A stretch of DNA of 64,000 nucleotides, taken from Anaerosporobacter faecicola (GTDB taxonomy: Bacteria > Bacillota > Clostridia > Lachnospirales > Lachnospiraceae). The stretch lies in the NCBI RefSeq assembly GCF_012070565.1, contig NZ_JAAQRO010000008.1:124001-188000 (forward strand). The letters are read 5' to 3'. A program made the position numbers and the translations under genes. The notes beneath the pieces are model-generated. The model was not told the origin of the DNA. It saw only the letters and a list, made by a program, of their open reading frames with translations, and made no database searches. Shown one piece after another: positions 26,251 to 36,326 of this stretch (the stretch's first letter is position 1; each line of letters starts with the position of its first letter).

Positions 26251-27627
26251 TTACGCTTCCTTCAAGAAGGCAACATAACCTTTCTTTGCTTCGTATACAT
26301 CGGCTTTACTTGTTACTTCCCATGGTGCATGCATATTTAATACAGCAACACCACTATCAATTACTTCCATACCATAAAGAGCTAAGATATACGCGATGGT
26401 TCCACCGCCACCCATATCTACTTTACCAAGTTCTGCTGTTTGGAATGCAACATTATGTGCTTCCATCATAGCACGGATTCCCGCAAAATACTCTGCATTG
26501 GCATCATTTGTACCTGATTTACCTCTTGCTCCTGTATATTTATTGAATACAATACCTTTTCCAAAGTAAGCAGAATTCTTTTTATCAAATGCAGATGCGA
26601 AAGATGGATCATATGCAGCGCTAACATCTGATGATAACATCTTAGAATTTGCTAAACATCTTCTTAATTTCAGTTCAGAAAATCCTCCCATACGATCAAT
26701 CAATTCTGCTAATGTATTCTCAAAGAATTTGGATTGCATACCAGTTGCACCAACACTACCAATTTCTTCTTTATCAACAAGTAAACAACAACTTGTTTTC
26801 TTCATATCTTCCACTTCTAACATGGCAACCAAAGAAGTATAGGCACACACACGGTCATCTTGTCCATAAGCCATAATCATACTTGCATCCATACCAGCTT
26901 CTCTGGCTTTTCCTGCAGGTACCACTTCTAATTCCGCTGATAAGAAATCATCTTCTTCAAAACCGTATTTGTCTTTTAACAATTTTGCTACATTTGCTTT
27001 TACGGCATCTTTTTCCGTATCTTTCAGAGGAATGGAGCCAAATACAAGATCAAGAGCTTCCCCTTCAATCACTTTTGCTGCCTTTTTCTCCAATTGTTCA
27101 GCAGATAGATGAATTAATAAGTCAGAGATAAATAGTACTGGATCACTTTCCTCTTCTCCGATCACAACATTGATCACTTCTCCATCTTTCTTAACAACCA
27201 CACCATGAATTGCTAATGGAAGCGTTACCCATTGATATTTTTTGATTCCACCATAATAATGTGTATCCAAATATGCAAAACCAGTCTCTTCATATAATGG
27301 ATTCTGTTTGATATCCAAACGAGGAGAATCAATGTGTGCTCCTAGAATGGATAAACCATTTTCAATTGGTTCACTTCCGATGTTAAACAATGCGATTGCT
27401 TTTTTCATGCAAGTAGCATATACTTTATCACCTTTTTTTAATGTTTTGTTGCTTGCGATCACTTCTTGAAGATCAACATAACCATGTTCTTTTGCAAGAG
27501 CAATGGTCTTTTCTACACATTCTCTTTCTGTCTTTCCTTCATCAAGGAACTCACGGTACCCTTTGTTTAATTTTTCAAGATCTTGTAGATCTGATTCTGT
27601 ATACTTCGTCCAAACTACTTCTTTCAT
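26251..27627 (-). CDS. M18 family aminopeptidase
   Basis: 458 residues from the ATG at 27627; GGAGG lies 8 bases upstream, so the five extra codons of the longer frame were dropped. A zinc metallopeptidase that removes N-terminal residues from peptides. The metal-ligand segments GAHIDSPRLDIKQ and DKEEIGS, and a C-terminal DMGGGGTIAY ... VLNMHAPWEVTSKADVYE, are M18 (aspartyl aminopeptidase type) signatures. It stands alone with its own terminator. Confidence 0.92.
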   Translation of the reverse strand: MKEVVWTKYTESDLQDLEKLNKGYREFLDEGKTERECVEKTIALAKEHGYVDLQEVIASNKTLKKGDKVYATCMKKAIALFNIGSEPIENGLSILGAHIDSPRLDIKQNPLYEETGFAYLDTHYYGGIKKYQWVTLPLAIHGVVVKKDGEVINVVIGEEESDPVLFISDLLIHLSAEQLEKKAAKVIEGEALDLVFGSIPLKDTEKDAVKANVAKLLKDKYGFEEDDFLSAELEVVPAGKAREAGMDASMIMAYGQDDRVCAYTSLVAMLEVEDMKKTSCCLLVDKEEIGSVGATGMQSKFFENTLAELIDRMGGFSELKLRRCLANSKMLSSDVSAAYDPSFASAFDKKNSAYFGKGIVFNKYTGARGKSGTNDANAEYFAGIRAMMEAHNVAFQTAELGKVDMGGGGTIAYILALYGMEVIDSGVAVLNMHAPWEVTSKADVYEAKKGYVAFLKEA

Positions 27628-27766
27628 CTGTATAACCTCCACTATATGTATGTCTATTTCTGTATAAATGCTCCGTTTATTCTATCCAATATATGAATAT
27701 ACAGTCAATTTATGCATGTCACATATGTTTTATTTTATTGCATAATCGATCAATCGTCAATGGTAT

Positions 27767-27806
27767 AAAAAAACTTCGCAACAAGTTATCTTGTACGAAG
27801 TTTTTT
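27767..27806 (-). terminator. Terminator after leuD
   Basis: AAAAAACTTCG pairs with CGAAGTTTTTT across a short loop, ending 5 bp past the leuD stop; A and T runs on both sides allow termination in both directions. Confidence 0.88.
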
Positions 27807-27811
27807 ATCTA

Positions 27812-28297
27812 TTATTTTTGATTAATATAGTTAATCAAGCCTTCTGCCTTGATAATCTTTTGCATAAATGCAGGAAATGCCTGTCCCTTGTACTGTGTTC
27901 CTTTCGTCTTGTCATAGATCATACCATTGTCAAAATCAATTTCCACTTCATCCCCAGCTTCAATTTCTTTCGCTGCTTCTGGACATTCGATGATTGGTAA
28001 ACCTATATTAATGGCATTTCGATAAAAGATTCTTGCAAATGTTTCTGCAATAACACAGCTGATTCCAGATGCTTTGATGGCGATTGGTGCATGTTCTCTT
28101 GATGAACCACAGCCAAAATTCTTATTCGCTACCATGATATCTCCTGGTTTCACACGATTTACGAAATCAGCATCAATATCCTCCATACATTTTTTTGCTA
28201 ATTCTGCAGGATCCGATGAATTCAAATATCTTGCAGGAATGATTACATCTGTATCTACATTATCACCGTATTTGTGTACTGTTCCACATGCTTTCAT
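27812..28297 (-). CDS. leuD: 3-isopropylmalate dehydratase, small subunit
   Basis: 161 residues. The swivelling subunit of isopropylmalate isomerase, which works with Leu[12 protein letters not shown] near the start and [14 protein letters not shown] are diagnostic. The short length is that of the LeuD form that pairs with the 420-residue LeuC, as found here. It follows leuC after 42 bp. Confidence 0.96.
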   Translation of the reverse strand: MKACGTVHKYGDNVDTDVIIPARYLNSSDPAELAKKCMEDIDADFVNRVKPGDIMVANKNFGCGSSREHAPIAIKASGISCVIAETFARIFYRNAINIGLPIIECPEAAKEIEAGDEVEIDFDNGMIYDKTKGTQYKGQAFPAFMQKIIKAEGLINYINQK

Positions 28298-28339
28298 GTT
28301 TGCTCCTCTCTGCGACTACTCATCGCTGTTCAATTCCAA

Positions 28340-29605
28340 TTATAGACCTAGTTCTTCCGGTCCAGAGATTTTACCAGTTACTGCACTTGCCGCAGCTACT
28401 GCTGGGCTTGCAAGATATACTTCTGAATCCACATGACCCATACGTCCTACAAAGTTACGATTGGTTGTTGCAACCGCTCTTTCCCCTGCTGCAAGAATAC
28501 CCATATGTCCACCAAGACATGGTCCACAGGTAGGAGTCGATACAACACCGCCTGCTTTGATAAAGGTTGCCAGTAAACCTTCCTCCATTGCTTGTAGATA
28601 AACTGCCTGTGTAGCTGGGAATACAATCAAACGCATACCCTTTGCAACTTTACGTCCTTCCAATACTTTCGCTGCAATTCTTAAATCTTCAATACGTCCA
28701 TTAGTACAAGAGCCGATTACTACTTGATCGATCACTACTTCGCCAACTTCATCGATTGTCTTCGTATTCTCTGGAAGATGAGGGAATGCAACCGTAGATT
28801 TTAATGTAGAAAGGTCAATCGTATAAACTTCTTCATATTCTGCATCTGCATCTGCCTCATATGTGGCAAATGTTTTTGTAGAATGCTCCTTCATATAAGC
28901 AATTGTCTGTTCATCTACAGGGAAGATTCCATTCTTAGCACCTGCTTCAATTGCCATGTTTGCCATTGAGAAGCGATCATCCATCGTAAGATTTGCAATA
29001 CCGTCTCCTACAAACTCCATGGATTTGTATAATGCACCATCCACACCAATCATTCCAATGATATGCAAGATGATATCTTTACCACTTACCCATTTACTTG
29101 GTTTTCCTGTTAATACGAATTTGATTGCGCTTGGTACTTTAAACCATGCCTTTCCGGTTGCCATACCAGCTGCCATATCCGTACTTCCTACACCTGTTGA
29201 AAATGCGCCAAGTGCTCCATATGTACAAGTATGAGAATCTGCTCCAATTACTACATCTCCTGCTACAACCAAACCTTTTTCTGGTAACAGGGCATGTTCA
29301 ATTCCCATTTCTCCAATTTCAAAATAATTGGTAATGTCATTTTCCTTTGCAAAATTACGAACACATTTACAATGTTCTGCTGACTTAATATCTTTGTTTG
29401 GTGTGAAGTGATCCGGTACAAGTGCAATTTTATCTTTATCAAAAACAGTTTTTGTATTCATTTTATCCATTTCATGAATTGCTACTGGTGCTGTTACGTC
29501 ATTTCCTAATACTAAATCAAGATCTGCTTCAATCAGTTGTCCTGCAGATACATGATCAAGACCAGCATGAGCAGCTAATATCTTCTGCGTCATTGTCATT
29601 CCCAT
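28340..29605 (-). CDS. leuC: 3-isopropylmalate dehydratase, large subunit
   Basis: 421 residues. A [4Fe-4S] aconitase-family enzyme that interconverts 2- and 3-isopropylmalate. Cluster cysteines are visible in VIGSCTNGR and in TCGPCLGGH; the third lies in DSHTCTYGA. It has the shorter 420-residue form with a separate small subunit. It is divergently transcribed from a LysR regulator across 485 bp, which suggests control by that protein. AGGAGG precedes the ATG. Confidence 0.96.
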   Translation of the reverse strand: MGMTMTQKILAAHAGLDHVSAGQLIEADLDLVLGNDVTAPVAIHEMDKMNTKTVFDKDKIALVPDHFTPNKDIKSAEHCKCVRNFAKENDITNYFEIGEMGIEHALLPEKGLVVAGDVVIGADSHTCTYGALGAFSTGVGSTDMAAGMATGKAWFKVPSAIKFVLTGKPSKWVSGKDIILHIIGMIGVDGALYKSMEFVGDGIANLTMDDRFSMANMAIEAGAKNGIFPVDEQTIAYMKEHSTKTFATYEADADAEYEEVYTIDLSTLKSTVAFPHLPENTKTIDEVGEVVIDQVVIGSCTNGRIEDLRIAAKVLEGRKVAKGMRLIVFPATQAVYLQAMEEGLLATFIKAGGVVSTPTCGPCLGGHMGILAAGERAVATTNRNFVGRMGHVDSEVYLASPAVAAASAVTGKISGPEELGL

Positions 29606-30090
29606 AATTGATTCCTCCTATTGTTCTACGAAAAATGTTATGCATGCGTGGCAAAAGGTATTATGCCTAGAAAAATATGACCTTTCCTCTTGTATTCTGT
29701 TATAACTTATCGTAGATTCTTTCTTCGTCGTATTATAAGAGTAAAATTCTTTTTCCCTTACATCATAGTATCATTCTAGCATACTAATTTCCATAAATGA
29801 AATACATATTACTCATATTTACTATGTTGAAAAGTTATGTTTGCTATACACATGTAATTTCTGAAATTCTATTGAAATATACTTGCATTTGTACCTGTTA
29901 TTGGTATAAGATATTATGATATAAGGGACAGAATACCTTTTGTCTCTATATGAATTAGCTTTTATCGTTTATATCATACTAAGATACAAGGGACAGAATA
30001 CCTTTTGACGTTTATATCAATAGGATACAAGGGTGATAACCCTATGCTATACATAGATTCAGCAAGTTTCTTGCTAAACCGGAGGTCATT
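29606..30090. promoter_or_regulatory. leuC / LysR divergent control region
   Basis: 485 bp between divergent genes. Toward leuC there is a TATAAT (29732-29737, minus strand) with an AAGGG-type motif in place of a -35. A half-site-like TTATAACTTATCG (29700-29712) resembles the inverted repeat at the leuB promoter. Toward lysR, a 24-bp direct repeat with one mismatch (29918-29941 and 29983-30006, core AAGGGACAGAATACCTTTT) and a repeated CGTTTATATCA (29966, 30009) are present. No riboswitch or T-box was recognised. Confidence 0.6.
29918..30006 (+). repeat. 24-bp direct repeat, two copies 65 bp apart
   Basis: Copies at 29918-29941 and 29983-30006 differ at one position; core AAGGGACAGAATACCTTTT. 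A third short form (GATACAAGGG) is at 30024-30033, just before the lysR gene. They belong to a family of related motifs elsewhere in the window (29753, 46611, 58072). Confidence 0.75.
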
Positions 30091-30990
30091 ATGGAACAGA
30101 ACTTATCTCTTTATAAAATATTTAATTGCGTTGCAAAAGCAGGAAACATCTCCCGCGCTGCAAAAGAGCTCTATATTAGCCAACCAGCCATTAGCAAGGC
30201 AATCAGCAAACTTGAGCAAAACTTAGAAGTTACCTTATTTACTCGTAACTCTCGTGGCGTTCATTTGACCAATGAAGGAAAAATGCTCTATGAGCATACC
30301 AAATCTGCTTTTGAAACATTACAACTTGGCGAAGATATGATCAAAAAGATCAATGAATTAGGAATCGGACATATTCGTATTGGTGTCAGTACGACTCTTT
30401 GTAAATATGTTTTAATTCCTTATTTAAAAGATTTTATCGCCAAATACCCACATATCAAGGTAACCATTGATTGTCAATCAACCTTCCAGACCATGGAATT
30501 ACTAGAGAACCGCAAAATCGATATTGGTCTGATTGCCAAACCAGAGCAATTAAGAAATATTTCATTCTTCCCAATTGCGGAAATTGAAGATGGCTTTGTT
30601 GCAACGAAAACTTACATGGAAAATCTAAAGCTTCGTGAAGCGGGCGATCATTTTGATGTTTTTAAATCTGCAAACTTAATGCTTCTTGATGAAGAGAATA
30701 TTACTCGTATGTATATTGATAACTATTTCCGTACCTATCATGTTGAAACGAACAAGATTTTAGAAATCAACAACATGGACTTGTTAATTGAATTTGCTAA
30801 GATTGGACTTGGTGTAGGATGTGTTATTAAAGATTTTGTTCAGGACGAACTAAAGTCTGGTACATTAATTGAGGTACCATTCGTTGTGCCAATAACCAAA
30901 CGTCAAGTTGGTTTTGCTTATGCCTCCAACATAGAGCCTTCGGAATCTTTACAAAAGTTCATTGATTTCTACCAAGAAAAAGACTCATAA
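30091..30990 (+). CDS. LysR-family transcriptional regulator
   Basis: 299 residues. The N-terminal winged helix-turn-helix (FNCVAKAGNISRAAKELYISQPAISKAISKLEQNLEVTLFTR) is typical, followed by a LysR substrate-binding domain (from about 90: GHIRIGVSTTLCKYVLIPYLKDFIAKYP). GGAGG precedes the ATG. It is divergent from leuC, the usual position for a regulator of the neighbouring gene. The likely targets are leuCD and perhaps leuB-ilvDB; the inducer cannot be read from the sequence. Confidence 0.93.
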   Translation: MEQNLSLYKIFNCVAKAGNISRAAKELYISQPAISKAISKLEQNLEVTLFTRNSRGVHLTNEGKMLYEHTKSAFETLQLGEDMIKKINELGIGHIRIGVSTTLCKYVLIPYLKDFIAKYPHIKVTIDCQSTFQTMELLENRKIDIGLIAKPEQLRNISFFPIAEIEDGFVATKTYMENLKLREAGDHFDVFKSANLMLLDEENITRMYIDNYFRTYHVETNKILEINNMDLLIEFAKIGLGVGCVIKDFVQDELKSGTLIEVPFVVPITKRQVGFAYASNIEPSESLQKFIDFYQEKDS

Positions 30991-31213
30991 ATGACAGTAT
31001 TTCCTTATTTATGTATTAGAACCAATCTTTTTTTCAGACTTAAGAATATCATAAGATTTTCATAAGAATAATTCATCAAATCTTACTCATATCTTAAAAA
31101 CAAATTACGCAAACTATGTTTTAATAGAAGTGTAAGTTTATTTGTTATAAGATTAAGCTTATAATTTTTACCGAGAGAAGTTTGACTTATTGATTTAAGA
31201 AATGAGGGTTAAT

Positions 31214-31348
31214 ATGAACATCTATGATTCAAAAAAAGAAGAATTTCATAAAATTCGTTTGTTACTGTTTAAAGCAGTAGGTGAAGTGTTATTAATAATC
31301 TGTATCCTTGTAGGCGCAGGTTATGGTCTAGGAAAACTATTTGGCTAA
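31214..31348 (+). CDS. 44-residue single-pass membrane protein
   Basis: A small frame with start ATG (31214) preceded by GAGGG at a good distance. The protein begins MNIYDSKKEEFHKIRLLL and then has one hydrophobic segment (AVGEVLLIICILVGAGYGLG), giving N-in, single-pass topology. It has a terminator 25 bp after the stop. The coding potential is supported by the ribosome binding site, clean stop and terminator; no family is recognised. It lies between the LysR gene and mutY, and resembles small membrane proteins often missed in annotation. Confidence 0.65.
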   Translation: MNIYDSKKEEFHKIRLLLFKAVGEVLLIICILVGAGYGLGKLFG

Positions 31349-31370
31349 TGCCAACCTAACAATATGGATA

Positions 31371-31436
31371 AAAAATCTCAAGCCTTTTCATCATCGTTTT
31401 CGTGAAACGATTACAATGAATATGGCTTGAGATTTT
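31371..31436. terminator. Bidirectional terminator between the small membrane protein and mutY
   Basis: AAAATCTCAAGCC (31372-31384) pairs with GGCTTGAGATTTT (31424-31436), with an inner ATCGTTT/AAACGAT pair. A- and T-rich flanks on both sides serve both convergent genes. The right arm runs over the mutY stop codon. Confidence 0.88.
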
Positions 31437-32577
31437 ATTTTTCTTCCCAAATCTTATATTTGTCAAATGCAGATGGTAAAGCAAATGTTTCCTTAATCTC
31501 TTTTCGTGCAACCAATTGATTGGTATCTTCACTAAAAATATTACCTTGGCTACCAGAGTTATCCACCTTTTGTGTGATAAGCGCATTAAGTTGTCCACAA
31601 AAATGAAGCATTTGTTCACGTTTCGCGAATAGAATGTGGAAACCTGTCATATGCCACTCCACATGACTAAATATATGTTTGGCTTCTCCAAGTGACTGTA
31701 CCGTAACCTCTGCTTCTGGGATTTCTTGCTGAATCTGTTCTTGTACTTTATCTATCGTACTTTTCCCTTGCATGTTGGGAAGTTCCCATAATCCGGCCAA
31801 TAACCCTTTGCTCCCTCTCTTGTGCAAAAGAATTTTATTCTCAAATTCTATTACATATATGGTCTTCTCTTCGATTCTTCGCTCTTTCTTTTTTGCTTTT
31901 ACTGGTATCTGCATCTGCAGATCTTGTTTGAAAGCCAAGCACAGATGCATAACAGGACAGACCTGACAATTTGGTTTTCCATTGGGCACACAAATGGTTG
32001 CTCCTAGATCCATTAATGACTGGTTAAAAGCACCTGCGTGTCCTTTTGGTGTAATTGCTGTAAAGATTCCTTCTAACTCCTTCTTCACCTTTGCTTTTGC
32101 TATATCATCAAAACTTCCCGCTAACCGTTTCGCTATGCGGAGTACATTCCCATCTACTGCAGCTACAGGTATTCCATACGCAATGGAAGCAATGGCACCA
32201 GCTGTATAAGTTCCAATCCCAGGCAATTTTAATAACTCCTCATATGAGCAAGGTAATTCTCCCTCATACTCTTCCATTATAACTCTCGCTGCTTTCTGTA
32301 GATTTCTTACTCTGGAATAATATCCTAAACCTTCCCACAGTTTAAGTAGAACGTCTTCCTCTGCATTGGCTAAATCACGAATCGTTGGTAACGCTGTAAG
32401 AAAGCGATCATAATAACCACGTACAGCTTCTACACGGGTTTGTTGCAACATGATCTCGGATATCCACACATGATAAGGGGTAGGTTCAAGCCTCCATGGT
32501 AAGATTCGTGCATTGGCTTCGTACCAATCCACAAGATAAGGAACGATTTCTTTATAATCATAGGGTGTGTTATTCAT
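31435..32577 (-). CDS. mutY: A/G-specific adenine DNA glycosylase
   Basis: 380 residues. Removes adenine mispaired with 8-oxoguanine. The catalytic glutamate is in SEIMLQQTRV, the helix-hairpin-helix is LLKLPGIGTYTAGAIA followed by the aspartate in VDGNVLRI. The iron-sulfur cysteines are present as C-x7-C-x2-C-x5-C (CVPNGKPNC ...), one residue more in the first gap than in E. coli. The C-terminal part is the NUDIX-like 8-oxoG recognition domain. The next gene upstream is another DNA glycosylase, 21 bp away. Confidence 0.95.
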   Translation of the reverse strand: MNNTPYDYKEIVPYLVDWYEANARILPWRLEPTPYHVWISEIMLQQTRVEAVRGYYDRFLTALPTIRDLANAEEDVLLKLWEGLGYYSRVRNLQKAARVIMEEYEGELPCSYEELLKLPGIGTYTAGAIASIAYGIPVAAVDGNVLRIAKRLAGSFDDIAKAKVKKELEGIFTAITPKGHAGAFNQSLMDLGATICVPNGKPNCQVCPVMHLCLAFKQDLQMQIPVKAKKKERRIEEKTIYVIEFENKILLHKRGSKGLLAGLWELPNMQGKSTIDKVQEQIQQEIPEAEVTVQSLGEAKHIFSHVEWHMTGFHILFAKREQMLHFCGQLNALITQKVDNSGSQGNIFSEDTNQLVARKEIKETFALPSAFDKYKIWEEK

Positions 32578-32598
32578 GACCCCTGCCTTTCTATCTAC

Positions 32599-33132
32599 TT
32601 ATATATGAATCTGTTCCCAGCAAAGGACTAATTTTTCTAGTGAAAATGCTGCATTTGCTGGACTTGTTGACGGAAGCTTTATTATATCATGATTTGTTAT
32701 GGGATAGCAATATTTTTTATAAAGTTCATATGACTTATTCCCATTTGCATAGATTTGTTGAATGGGTGCAGCCTCTAATATTCTCGTTATGTCATTGGGA
32801 ATTACATTTCTAATACTACTATCACTAGAACCAACAATCTCACAGCTTTGTATCACATCCCATACAGCAATACCATGCTTTAAAAGAAATGCCTTTTTTT
32901 GTTCAATGGAAACAGGTACTTCCTCCTTCATCACGGCTGCAATCACTTTCCAAAAGCGATTTTGTGGATGATGATAGAAGAATTGACCTTCTCTTGACTT
33001 TACAGAAGGAAATGAACCTAATACAAGGACTTTCGAATATTCATTAAAAATTGGTGCTATTGGGTGAATGATCCGATTGCTAATTTTCTTTTCTTCTTTT
33101 ATTTCATTTTGTTCCATTTCTTCTTGTTCCAT
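32599..33132 (-). CDS. DNA-deoxyinosine glycosylase (uracil-DNA glycosylase superfamily)
   Basis: 177 residues. The motif LGSFPSVKS near the start, HHPQNRFWKV, and LPSTSPANAAF at the C-terminal end match the hypoxanthine/deoxyinosine glycosylase branch of the uracil-DNA glycosylase superfamily. It would remove deaminated bases from DNA. Its position 21 bp upstream of mutY suggests a two-gene base-excision-repair operon. The start ATG has an AAGGGG site. The charged N-terminal 20 residues (EQEEMEQNEIKEEKK) are extra. Confidence 0.82.
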   Translation of the reverse strand: MEQEEMEQNEIKEEKKISNRIIHPIAPIFNEYSKVLVLGSFPSVKSREGQFFYHHPQNRFWKVIAAVMKEEVPVSIEQKKAFLLKHGIAVWDVIQSCEIVGSSDSSIRNVIPNDITRILEAAPIQQIYANGNKSYELYKKYCYPITNHDIIKLPSTSPANAAFSLEKLVLCWEQIHI

Positions 33133-33248
33133 CTCTTTCCCCTTTCTTCTAGCAATGTAATTTTAGGTTCTTATCGTTTAATGAGCAATTGTATATAGTC
33201 GTTGGTTTTTCCTTTCAAACTAATCCAGTTATTCATTATTTAACGTCG

Positions 33249-33284
33249 AAAAGCAACCTCCTACCTTCGTAGAAGATTGCTTTT
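33249..33284 (-). terminator. Terminator after purB
   Basis: AAAAGCAACCTCCTAC (33249-33264) pairs with GTAGAAGATTGCTTTT (33269-33284) with wobble positions. It lies 44 bp past the purB stop. Confidence 0.8.
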
Positions 33285-33327
33285 AGTTTATGCATTCTAA
33301 TTAATATTATAAGTTCACCATCAAAGA

Positions 33328-34761
33328 CTATACGTTGATTTCAGCTGTCATTCCTAACATATCTTTGTTTGCATCAAGAATTGGCTGAATCACTTCACGA
33401 ACAAATTCTTCTGTCTGCATAGGTGCGCAACCAACATATTTGCTTGGATCCATTGTTTTCTTTAATTCTTCTAGCGTCATATTGAATGCTGGATCTGCTG
33501 CGATCAATTCAAGCAGGTTATTGTCCAAACCATTTTCTTTTACATTCTTTCCAGCTTCCATTGATAACTGACGAATTCTCTCATGCAATTCTTGACGGTC
33601 TCCACCAGCCTTTACTGCATCCATCATGATATTCTCTGTTGCCATGAAAGGAAGTTCTGACATAAGTCGTTTTTCAATAACTTTTGGATAAACAACAAGT
33701 CCATCTACCACATTAAGATATAGATCTAAGATTCCATCAACCGCTAAGAAACCTTCTGGTATACTTACTCTCTTATTTGCAGAATCATCTAATGTTCTCT
33801 CAAACCATTGTGTTGATGAAGTCATGGCAGGATTCATGGCATCTGCCATTACGTAGTTTGCTAAAGAGGCAATACGTTCACTACGCATTGGATTTCTCTT
33901 ATAAGCCATTGCACTAGATCCAATCTGGTTCTTTTCAAATGGTTCTTCAATTTCTTTTAAATGTTGTAATAAGCGAATATCATTGGAGAATTTATGTGCA
34001 CTTGCAGCAATTCCCGCTAACACATTCAGTACTCTTGTATCCACTTTACGAGAATAGGTCTGTCCAGATACTGGATAACATTCCTTATATCCCATCTTCT
34101 GCGCAATCATACGATCTACTGCTTTCACTTTCTCGTAATCTCCATCGAATAATTCGAGGAAACTTGCCTGTGTTCCTGTTGTACCTTTTGAACCTAATAA
34201 TTTCATGGAATCAATCAGGTACTCTAAATCATCAAGGTCTAATTTCAATTCCTGTAACCATAATGTTGCACGTTTTCCAACCGTTGTTGGTTGAGCTGGT
34301 TGAAAATGTGTAAATGCAAGTGTTGGAAGATCTTTATATTTCATAGCAAACTTTGATAATTCAGCGATAACGTTAATTAACTTTTTACGTACTAAACGAA
34401 GAGCTTCTGTCATAACGATCAAGTCTGTATTATCGCCTACATAACAAGAAGTTGCGCCAAGGTGAATAATTCCTTTTGCCTTTGGACATTGTACACCATA
34501 AGCATACACATGTGACATTACATCATGTCTGACCAAAGCTTCTCTTTCCTTTGCAACATCATAATTGATATCCTCTTGATGTGCTTTTAGTTCTTCGATC
34601 TGTTCCTCTGTAATATTTAAACCTAATTCTTTTTCTGTCTCAGCAAGAGCAATCCATAATTTTCTCCAAGTACGGAATTTCATATCTGGCGAGAATATAT
34701 ATTGCATCTCCTTGCTTGCATATCGTTCAGACATAGGGCTTACATATCTATCATTACTCAT
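33328..34761 (-). CDS. purB: Adenylosuccinate lyase
   Basis: 477 residues from the ATG at 34761, which has GGAG 8 bases upstream; the longer frame adds seven codons without a site. It cleaves SAICAR and adenylosuccinate in purine synthesis. The fumarase-superfamily signature GSSAMAYKRNPMRSE, with the catalytic serine, and HLGATSCYVGDNTD, THFQPAQPTTVGKR are visible. Last gene of the purC-purF-purB run. Confidence 0.95.
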   Translation of the reverse strand: MSNDRYVSPMSERYASKEMQYIFSPDMKFRTWRKLWIALAETEKELGLNITEEQIEELKAHQEDINYDVAKEREALVRHDVMSHVYAYGVQCPKAKGIIHLGATSCYVGDNTDLIVMTEALRLVRKKLINVIAELSKFAMKYKDLPTLAFTHFQPAQPTTVGKRATLWLQELKLDLDDLEYLIDSMKLLGSKGTTGTQASFLELFDGDYEKVKAVDRMIAQKMGYKECYPVSGQTYSRKVDTRVLNVLAGIAASAHKFSNDIRLLQHLKEIEEPFEKNQIGSSAMAYKRNPMRSERIASLANYVMADAMNPAMTSSTQWFERTLDDSANKRVSIPEGFLAVDGILDLYLNVVDGLVVYPKVIEKRLMSELPFMATENIMMDAVKAGGDRQELHERIRQLSMEAGKNVKENGLDNNLLELIAADPAFNMTLEELKKTMDPSKYVGCAPMQTEEFVREVIQPILDANKDMLGMTAEINV

Positions 34762-34869
34762 GTGTTTCTCCATTCTATTCATATACTATGAACTGCCTAA
34801 GCAGTATCACTCTTCCTATTAAAATATACGTGTTATATATTATACCTTTTGGGTAAAAATTTATTTAAA

Positions 34870-36309
34870 TTATTTATCGAAATCGCCTCGAATATCTTCT
34901 TTTGGTGGTTCTACTGGATATTGGCCTGTAAAGCAAGCACTACAATACCCCATATCACTACCTAGCATTTCTCCAAGACGCTCTACATCCAGATATCCTA
35001 ATGAGTTTGCACCTAACATTTCACAGATTTGCTCCACTGTATTGTTATGCGCAATCAATTGGTCATCTGAAGGAATATCGGTTCCGAAATAACAAGGGTA
35101 TAAAAACGGTGGTGAACTGATTCGTACATGTACTTCGGTAGCACCAGCATTTTTTAACATACGAACAATTCGTTCACTGGTTGTCCCTCGTACAATGGAA
35201 TCATCGATCATTACTACACGCTTTCCTTTTACTACCTCTTTTAATACGTTCAATTTAATCTTAACACTAGACTCTCTTACACTTTGTTTCGGTTTAATGA
35301 ACGTTCTTCCCACATAGCTATTCTTTACAAATGCCATTCCATATGGAATACCCGATTCCATGGAAAATCCAAGTGCCGCAGCATTTCCTGAGTCTGGAAC
35401 CCCCACAACGATGTCGGCCTCCACTGGGTGCGCCTGGGCTAAGATCTTACCAGCCATAATTCTTGAGTTGTAGACACTTACTCCATCAATACTACTGTCT
35501 GGTCTAGCAAAATAGATATATTCGAATATGCATCTGGCTGTCTCCTGTTGACACATACTTGTATCTGATACAATTCCATCTTTCGTAATGGTTACAATCT
35601 CACCTGGCATAACATCTCGCACAAATTCCGCACTAACTGCATCCAGTGCACAAGTTTCAGAAGCTAATATATAGCTATTGTCTCTTTTTCCAATACAGAG
35701 AGGACGGAAACCGAATGGATCTCTTGCTCCGATTAGTTTTCTTGGACTCATAATAATTAAGGAATATGCACCTTTAATCTTCTGCATGGCATTCTTAACT
35801 GCCGATTCTACATTGGATACATTCAATCGTTCTCTTGCAATATGATAAGCAATAACTTCCGAATCAATTGTTGTTTGGAAGATTGCGCCTGTATACTCCA
35901 GTTCATGACGAAGTTCCAAAGCATTAATCAGATTACCATTATGAGCCAGTGCCAAGGTACCTTTCACATAGTTAAGAACCAATGGCTGTGTATTCTCTCT
36001 TGTACTTGCTCCCGCTGTAGAATAACGAACATGTCCAACTCCAATATCACCTTTTAGTCCTTCTAAGCTCTCTGGAGTAAATACTTCATTAACTAATCCC
36101 ATGTCTTTTACAGACAGTACTTTTCCTTTGGGACCATTGGTATCTGATACGGCTATACCACAACTTTCCTGTCCACGATGTTGCAGTGCAAACAATCCAT
36201 AATAGATGGAAGAAGCTACATCGTTTCCATCTAAATCATAGATTCCGAACACACCACATTCTTCATGTAACTCATCCGATCTCATACTACTTAATTTGTT
36301 ATCACTCAT
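34870..36309 (-). CDS. purF: Amidophosphoribosyltransferase
   Basis: 479 residues. Makes 5-phosphoribosylamine from PRPP and glutamine, the committed step of purine synthesis. The N-terminal nucleophile cysteine (ELHEECGVFGIYD) is preceded by a short propeptide of about 16 residues that must be removed. The PRPP motif VVMIDDSIVRGTTS and the Fe-S-associated cysteines (CYFGTD and GYCSACFTG) indicate the B. subtilis-type iron-sulfur enzyme. It follows purC by 17 bp and AGGGGAAAG is its ribosome binding site. Confidence 0.96.
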   Translation of the reverse strand: MSDNKLSSMRSDELHEECGVFGIYDLDGNDVASSIYYGLFALQHRGQESCGIAVSDTNGPKGKVLSVKDMGLVNEVFTPESLEGLKGDIGVGHVRYSTAGASTRENTQPLVLNYVKGTLALAHNGNLINALELRHELEYTGAIFQTTIDSEVIAYHIARERLNVSNVESAVKNAMQKIKGAYSLIIMSPRKLIGARDPFGFRPLCIGKRDNSYILASETCALDAVSAEFVRDVMPGEIVTITKDGIVSDTSMCQQETARCIFEYIYFARPDSSIDGVSVYNSRIMAGKILAQAHPVEADIVVGVPDSGNAAALGFSMESGIPYGMAFVKNSYVGRTFIKPKQSVRESSVKIKLNVLKEVVKGKRVVMIDDSIVRGTTSERIVRMLKNAGATEVHVRISSPPFLYPCYFGTDIPSDDQLIAHNNTVEQICEMLGANSLGYLDVERLGEMLGSDMGYCSACFTGQYPVEPPKEDIRGDFDK

Positions 36310-36326
36310 TCAGTCTTTCCCCTATA

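Noticed and set aside
29918-30033. Short CRISPR-like array
   Set aside because: Only two to three imperfect repeats with unequal spacing of 65 and 41 bp and related copies elsewhere; no cas genes.
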